The notes beneath the pieces are model-generated. The model saw only the letters and a list, made by a program, of their open reading frames with translations, made no database searches and was not told the origin of the DNA. From JBDTSW01 sp963782605 (GTDB lineage Bacteria; Actinomycetota; Thermoleophilia; Solirubrobacterales; 70-9): a DNA stretch of 64,000 bases. Positions 60,288 to 64,000 of the stretch are shown one piece after another. The number at the start of each line of letters is the position of its first letter. Positions within the stretch are counted from its first letter, which is position 1. The DNA is taken from the NCBI GenBank assembly GCA_963782605.1, contig CAWAKK010000005.1, forward strand, positions 1-64,000. The letters are read 5' to 3'. The translations under genes and the position numbers were made by a program.

Positions 60288-60989
60288 CTAGGGGGCGGGC
60301 TCGGGCTCGGGGCAGTCGTCGTCGGTGAGCGCCGCCGGGCTCTGGCTCGACACAGCTTCGGCGCCGCTCGTCGGACCGGGGTCGCCGCCCGCCCCCGGAT
60401 CCTCTGGCGGCGCCTCGGCGACCGGCGGTTCAATCGGCTCCTCACAGTCCGGGACCTCCGGCTCAGTGCTCGGTGGCTCCTCGCCGTCGGGCACTTGCTC
60501 CTCGCCGTCGGGCACTTGCTCCTCGCCATCCGGCTGCGTCCCGGTGGACGTTCCGCGGGAGTCCCCAGCGCTGAAGGACTCGGATCGCGTCTGCTGGCGG
60601 TCCCCTCCCCCATCGGAGCTGCCCTTCGCGATCACCTCAGGCTCGTCCGCGCCAGGCGGGGTCCCGTAGGCCAGCACGGTCACGGTGTAGGTCCCGTTGC
60701 CCACGTACGGAACCGAGAAGGTCCCCGAGCCGCCGCCAACCTCGCCGAGGTCAACGACGGAGCCGTCGATGCTCGTGACGCTCGCTGTGTAGCGGGTCGC
60801 GCCCGGGACCTCGCTCCAGCTTGCGCTGATCTCACACACCAAGTTGGCCCCGGCGGTACCGCATCCGTCGAGCGATGCGGCGACCTGGATGCTCGTTGGC
60901 TCCGCGGGGTCGTCACCGCCCGTGAGGGCGAGCGCGGGCAGCGGCACCGCGAGGGCGAGCAGGACGTAGAGGATCACCCTGCGAGGCAT
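60288..60989 (-). CDS. Exported Pro/Glu-rich protein with Fn3-like domain
   Basis: A 233-residue protein: signal peptide (RVILYVLLALAVPLPALAL), then a beta-rich domain (about 30-115: CEISASWSEVPGATRYTASV, GTYTVTVLAYGTPPG) that resembles fibronectin type III. A long low-complexity tail follows with a tandem heptapeptide (QVPDGEE repeated) and a CEEP/DCPEPEP end. It lies 3 nt after the preceding membrane-protein gene, so the two are co-transcribed. Surface or linker role likely; no enzyme motif is seen. Confidence 0.75.
   Translation of the reverse strand: MPRRVILYVLLALAVPLPALALTGGDDPAEPTSIQVAASLDGCGTAGANLVCEISASWSEVPGATRYTASVTSIDGSVVDLGEVGGGSGTFSVPYVGNGTYTVTVLAYGTPPGADEPEVIAKGSSDGGGDRQQTRSESFSAGDSRGTSTGTQPDGEEQVPDGEEQVPDGEEPPSTEPEVPDCEEPIEPPVAEAPPEDPGAGGDPGPTSGAEAVSSQSPAALTDDDCPEPEPAP
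60477..60531. repeat. 21-bp tandem repeat, about 2.5 copies
   Basis: Units at 60477-60497 and 60498-60518 are identical, followed by a partial third from 60519. They encode the heptapeptide repeat of the exported Pro/Glu-rich protein, so copy number could vary without breaking the frame. Confidence 0.8.
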
Positions 60990-60992
60990 CGC

Positions 60993-61970
60993 TCAGCCGT
61001 CTCCTTCCGGGAGGGCACCCGTGGGCAGGAAGGAGCCATGAAGCAGTTGAATCGCCTCGAGGGTCTCGGGCGCCGCATCCGGCTGGGCGGTGGTTGACAG
61101 GTAGTACCGGTAGGGCCCAGACGAGCGCAGGGTCACCTCATAGGCCGGCGAGCCCTCCGGTGCATCGGCCGCCAGCTTGACGATGGTGGCGTCGGCGGTT
61201 GGTGCCGCGATGCGCTCGACGACGCTCGCCGAGCCCGCGAGTGACTCGAGCTCCTCAAGCGACTCAGCCTCGAACTCCGAGAAGGCGAGCTTCGGGTTCT
61301 CCTCCACCCAGAGCGTGGCATCGGCGTCGCCCTCCGACGACGCTGCGGCGAACGTGGCGCCGCTGGGCGGCTCGGTCTCCTGCCATCCGGCGGGCAGGGC
61401 CAGCGAGAAGCTGGACTCGGTGATGAGCTCGGACGAGCCGGCGCCCTGGGGCTGCCCCGAGGCTCTCTCATCGCCAGGTGCGGCGGGCGTCGTCGGCTCC
61501 TCGGCGGCCGGGCCCGTCGCCTCGAAAGCCACGTCGGGCTCGTCATCACCTTGGATCAGGAGCAGGATCGCAACCACCGCGATCGCTGCGATCGGGACGC
61601 TCAGATATCGCCACGCGCGGCTGCGTGGATCGCGCAACCAACCCGCCCGGTCACCGGGCGAGGTGGGGGCGCTCGCCGGCGGGGGCGGCGGAGCCGCGGC
61701 CTGCGCCGGTACCTCTGCCTCGGCCACGGCGGGCACCACGAACGGTTGCGCACAGCCCTGGCAGACCACGCGGCGAACCACCTCGGTGGGCAGGTCGGCC
61801 GGCAGGCGTACACGCGTCTCGCGCCCACAGGCGCGATGGGAGGTTCGGACGACGCGCACCGGGCCCCCAACGGGAGGCTCCGGGAAGCCGCCGTTGGCCG
61901 GCGCGGAGCCATCCGCGACGGGAGCGGGGTGGTTTTCGGCAGCATCCTTCTTGGAGATCACTCTCTCCAC
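60993..61970 (-). CDS. Zinc-ribbon, single-helix membrane protein with exported domain
   Basis: A 325-residue protein. The N-terminal about 85 residues have a Cys-rich ribbon (HRACGRETRVRLPADLPTEV, then VCQGC), followed by a Pro/Ala linker, one membrane helix (LSVPIAAIAVVAILLLIQGD) and an exported beta-type domain (FSLALPAGWQETEPPSGATF, LWVEENPKLAFSEFEAESLE, YEVTLRSSGPYRYYLSTTAQ) resembling lipoprotein/DUF1795-like folds. The start is GTG 61970. It is divergent from the adenylate cyclase 122 nt away, perhaps sharing regulation. Function unknown. Confidence 0.75.
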   Translation of the reverse strand: MERVISKKDAAENHPAPVADGSAPANGGFPEPPVGGPVRVVRTSHRACGRETRVRLPADLPTEVVRRVVCQGCAQPFVVPAVAEAEVPAQAAAPPPPPASAPTSPGDRAGWLRDPRSRAWRYLSVPIAAIAVVAILLLIQGDDEPDVAFEATGPAAEEPTTPAAPGDERASGQPQGAGSSELITESSFSLALPAGWQETEPPSGATFAAASSEGDADATLWVEENPKLAFSEFEAESLEELESLAGSASVVERIAAPTADATIVKLAADAPEGSPAYEVTLRSSGPYRYYLSTTAQPDAAPETLEAIQLLHGSFLPTGALPEGDG

Positions 61971-62092
61971 TTAGATCTCATCGGAGCGTTTGGCGCGGCC
62001 CTTGAGAACCGAACCCTTGTTGAACCGCTTGCGCAAGCCAGTTCGCAGGGTACGTCACACATCGGCCACCTGATGGCTGCCACAATCGATCA

Positions 62093-63733
62093 ATGGCGCT
62101 GGGGGCACTGACATGGCTCTATCGCAAGCTCGGAGCGCACTATCCCGCATTCTTTCTCGCGCTTGAGCTGCAGACAGCCTTTCTGATCACCGCCGGCACG
62201 CTCGTCCTCTTCACCTTCTACTGGGAGATGTCGAGCGAGGAGTTCCTGATCATCTTCGCGATCGCGATGAGCCTCACGGCGGTCGCGGTGGCGCTCAACC
62301 TGGCGCGCACTTATCCGCTGCTGCGCCCGATTCGCGACTGGATCTCCGGGCCGAGGACCGAGGAGCGGACCGCGAGCGCCTGGGCTGCCGCCGTGAACCT
62401 CCCGATGGGCTTCATCAAGCGGGATCTCGTCCTCCCCTTCGTGATCGTCGTCCTGCCCGCAACCGCTGCCGCCGTCGCCATCTTGGGTCTTCCGTGGTAC
62501 ACGTTCATTCCGTTCTTCCTGGGCTCGGCGGCCGCGGTCGCCTACGGTGGACTGCTGCATTACCTGGCGCTGGAGGTCGGGCTGCGGCCCGTGCTGATCG
62601 ACTTAAACCAGGCGGTGACGCCGGGGCTCCAGCGCGAGGTCTCGGCCTTTCCGCTGCGCGTGCGGCTGATGGGCGCCCTGCCGCTGATCAACCTGGTCGC
62701 GGGTCTGGTGGTCGCCGCGCTCACGTCGGAGGGCGGGGGAGGGGCCAACCTCACGGTCGACGTCCTCATCGCCCTCGCCGTCGCGACCACGATCTCGCTC
62801 GAGCTCTCCCTCCTGCTCTCGAAGTCGATCCTACGGCCGATCGCCGACCTGCGCCGGGCCACGGAGGCCGTCCGGGAGGGGCGCTTTGACGTCTCAGTCC
62901 CGGTGACGACGGGCGACGAGCTGGGGGACCTGGCGGCGTCGTTCAACCAGATGATCGAGGGTCTCGCCGAGCGCGAGCGCATCCGCGAGGCTTTCGGCAC
63001 CTACCTCGACGAGGAGGTGGCGGAGTACATCCTCAGCGAGGCCTTCTCCGAGGAGGGGGTGGAGCTCGACGTCTCGGTCCTATTCTGCGATGTCCAGGAC
63101 TTCACGAGCCTCGTCTCCGGGATGGGCGCGAAGGAGATCGTCGCTGCGCTCAACGGCCTGTTCGAGGTCGTCGTGCCGATCGTCGCCCGTCACGGCGGTC
63201 ACGTCGACAAGTTCGAGGGCGACGGCCTGCTGGCGGTGTTCGGCGCGCCCGAGAACTACCCCGACCATGCCGATCGCGCCGTGCGTGCGGCATGCGAGAT
63301 GGTCACGGCGGTAAACGGCGAGGAGGCGGCCGGAGGGGGAATCCGCATCGGCGTCGGCATCAATACCGGCATGGTCGTGGCCGGGTCGATCGGCGGGGCC
63401 GGGCGTCTCAACTTCTCGGTCATCGGCGACCCCGTGAACGTCGCCTCTCGGGTCGAATCCGCAACGCGCCAATTCGACGTGGACATCCTCATCACCGGGC
63501 ACACACGCAAGGCGCTCTCGGATGAGTACGAGGTGGGGGATCTTGGGCGGCACCAGCTCCGCGGTGTAGGCGACCCGATCGCCCTTCACTCGCCCAGCCT
63601 GGTGCCGCGCAGGCGGGGCGCCGAACCGGCCGCGGCGATGGGCGCGGACGGCGACGGTCGCTCACACTCGCCTCTCCGCGCCGCGGCCGAAACCGCGCGT
63701 CGGGCTGCCCGCCGCGCGACCACGCGCGGCTGA
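62093..63733 (+). CDS. HAMP-containing class III adenylate/guanylate cyclase
   Basis: A 546-residue membrane protein. About six N-terminal helices (FFLALELQTAFLITAGTLVL, LPFVIVVLPATAAAVAILGL, LIALAVATTISLELSLLLSK) lead to a HAMP domain (about 255-305: ILRPIADLRRATEAVREGRF) and a catalytic domain (about 320-510). VSVLFCDVQDFTSLVSGMG holds a metal-binding Asp, HVDKFEGDGLLAVFGAP has the substrate-specifying Lys and second Asp, and FSVIGDPVNVASRVESAT has the Asp-Pro plus Asn/Arg transition-state pair. Layout matches the mycobacterial Rv1318c/Rv3645 group. It should make cAMP. Confidence 0.93.
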   Translation: MALGALTWLYRKLGAHYPAFFLALELQTAFLITAGTLVLFTFYWEMSSEEFLIIFAIAMSLTAVAVALNLARTYPLLRPIRDWISGPRTEERTASAWAAAVNLPMGFIKRDLVLPFVIVVLPATAAAVAILGLPWYTFIPFFLGSAAAVAYGGLLHYLALEVGLRPVLIDLNQAVTPGLQREVSAFPLRVRLMGALPLINLVAGLVVAALTSEGGGGANLTVDVLIALAVATTISLELSLLLSKSILRPIADLRRATEAVREGRFDVSVPVTTGDELGDLAASFNQMIEGLAERERIREAFGTYLDEEVAEYILSEAFSEEGVELDVSVLFCDVQDFTSLVSGMGAKEIVAALNGLFEVVVPIVARHGGHVDKFEGDGLLAVFGAPENYPDHADRAVRAACEMVTAVNGEEAAGGGIRIGVGINTGMVVAGSIGGAGRLNFSVIGDPVNVASRVESATRQFDVDILITGHTRKALSDEYEVGDLGRHQLRGVGDPIALHSPSLVPRRRGAEPAAAMGADGDGRSHSPLRAAAETARRAARRATTRG

Positions 63734-63746
63734 GCGGGCGAGGGGC

Positions 63747-63752
63747 TAGGCT
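63747..63752 (+). promoter_or_regulatory. -10 box (TAGGCT), leaderless
   Basis: TAGGCT ends 7 nt before GTG 63760. Confidence 0.55.
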
Positions 63753-63759
63753 GCGCGCG

Positions 63760-64000
63760 GTGGCCACGACCGAGGAGCAGAGCGCGATCAGCGCCGCCAG
63801 CAGAGGTCCGCTGCATGGAGGCCGGCTGGCCGCCAAGGCCTTGAAGGCGCGCGGGGTCTCACACCTCTTCACCCTGTCGGGCGGGCATCTCTTCTCCCTC
63901 TATGACGGCTGCCTGCAGGAGGGCATCGAGATCGTTGACGTCCGCCACGAGCAGGCAGCGGCCTTCGCTGCCGAGGGCTGGGCGAAGGCCACACGCGAGG
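63760..64000 (+). CDS. Thiamine-diphosphate enzyme, N-terminal part (cut by window)
   Basis: The first 80 residues of a ThDP-dependent enzyme of the acetolactate synthase/benzoylformate decarboxylase group. LHGGRLAAKALKARGVSHLF then TLSGGHLFSLYDGC is the start of the N-terminal PYR domain. VRHEQAAAFAAEGWAKATRE has the conserved Glu that activates thiamine diphosphate. The rest lies beyond the window, so the reaction cannot be fixed (acetolactate synthase-like, oxalyl-CoA decarboxylase-like or other). GTG start with a leaderless box. Confidence 0.85.
   Translation, partial: MATTEEQSAISAASRGPLHGGRLAAKALKARGVSHLFTLSGGHLFSLYDGCLQEGIEIVDVRHEQAAAFAAEGWAKATRE

Noticed and set aside
1..64000. Insertion sequences, prophage or integrase genes
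   Set aside because: No transposase, integrase or phage motif was seen in any long frame, and no direct repeats flank a gene block.

Overview
The window is a 64 kb stretch of a high-GC genome with a dense gene layout. It most likely comes from a deep-branching actinobacterium, and Thermoleophilia/Solirubrobacterales-type is my best guess. Reasons: an actinobacterial gene order (metG-tatD-ksgA-ispE, then glmU-prs-rplY-pth, then mfd-mazG-eno-ftsB, the backbone seen around Rv1007-Rv1024 in Mycobacterium tuberculosis), tandem Mce (MlaD) genes, an F420-type (Ddn-like) oxidoreductase, many GTG starts, and many TAnnnT boxes sitting 6-9 nt before a start codon (leaderless transcription). No taxonomic search could be run.

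Layout. 1-5.7 kb: four consecutive Mce/MlaD lipid-transport genes, the first cut by the window edge. The first two are broken by many small frameshifts, the third by about three and the fourth by one; this looks like poor sequence rather than gene death. 5.9-7.9 kb: a secreted protein with a strong Shine-Dalgarno, a perfect UUCG terminator, a small lipoprotein, a RemA-like protein and a Ddn-like oxidoreductase. 8-17 kb: metG, an ABC exporter pair, tatD-ksgA-ispE coupled by TGATG overlaps, a DedA-PAP2 fusion broken by three frameshifts, a PucR-type regulator and an SRPBCC protein. 17-25.7 kb: tRNA-Gln, glmU-prs, a GDPD phosphodiesterase, an ABC1/UbiB kinase, rplY-pth-enoyl-CoA hydratase, rlmN. 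25.8-33.6 kb: mfd (one frameshift), a PpiC-type isomerase, mazG, a degenerate HATPase-like protein, eno, ftsB-like.

33.7-44.8 kb is the most distinctive part: one colinear block of two large GT-C-like membrane proteins, two tandem sulfotransferases, a MurG-like glycosyltransferase with an extra C-terminal domain, a third sulfotransferase and a Wzx-type flippase with an acidic loop and a long cytosolic tail. It reads as a candidate pathway for an exported sulfated glycan or glycolipid.

44.8-64 kb is mixed: an HTH/poly-Glu/poly-Arg protein, csrA, thermonuclease, DhnA-type aldolase, a GCS2 carboxylate-amine ligase, a rhomboid homologue lacking its catalytic residues, an O-methyltransferase, a GNAT protein, a UPF0173 hydrolase, an R2-like oxidase, a 447-nt gap holding two strong inverted repeats, a NarL/DesK-type two-component pair, tRNA-Leu, an ECF sigma factor fused to a zinc-finger and Gly/Pro-rich tail, an RTX-repeat secreted protein, aldehyde dehydrogenase, two exported or membrane proteins, a HAMP-adenylate cyclase, and the start of a thiamine-diphosphate enzyme.
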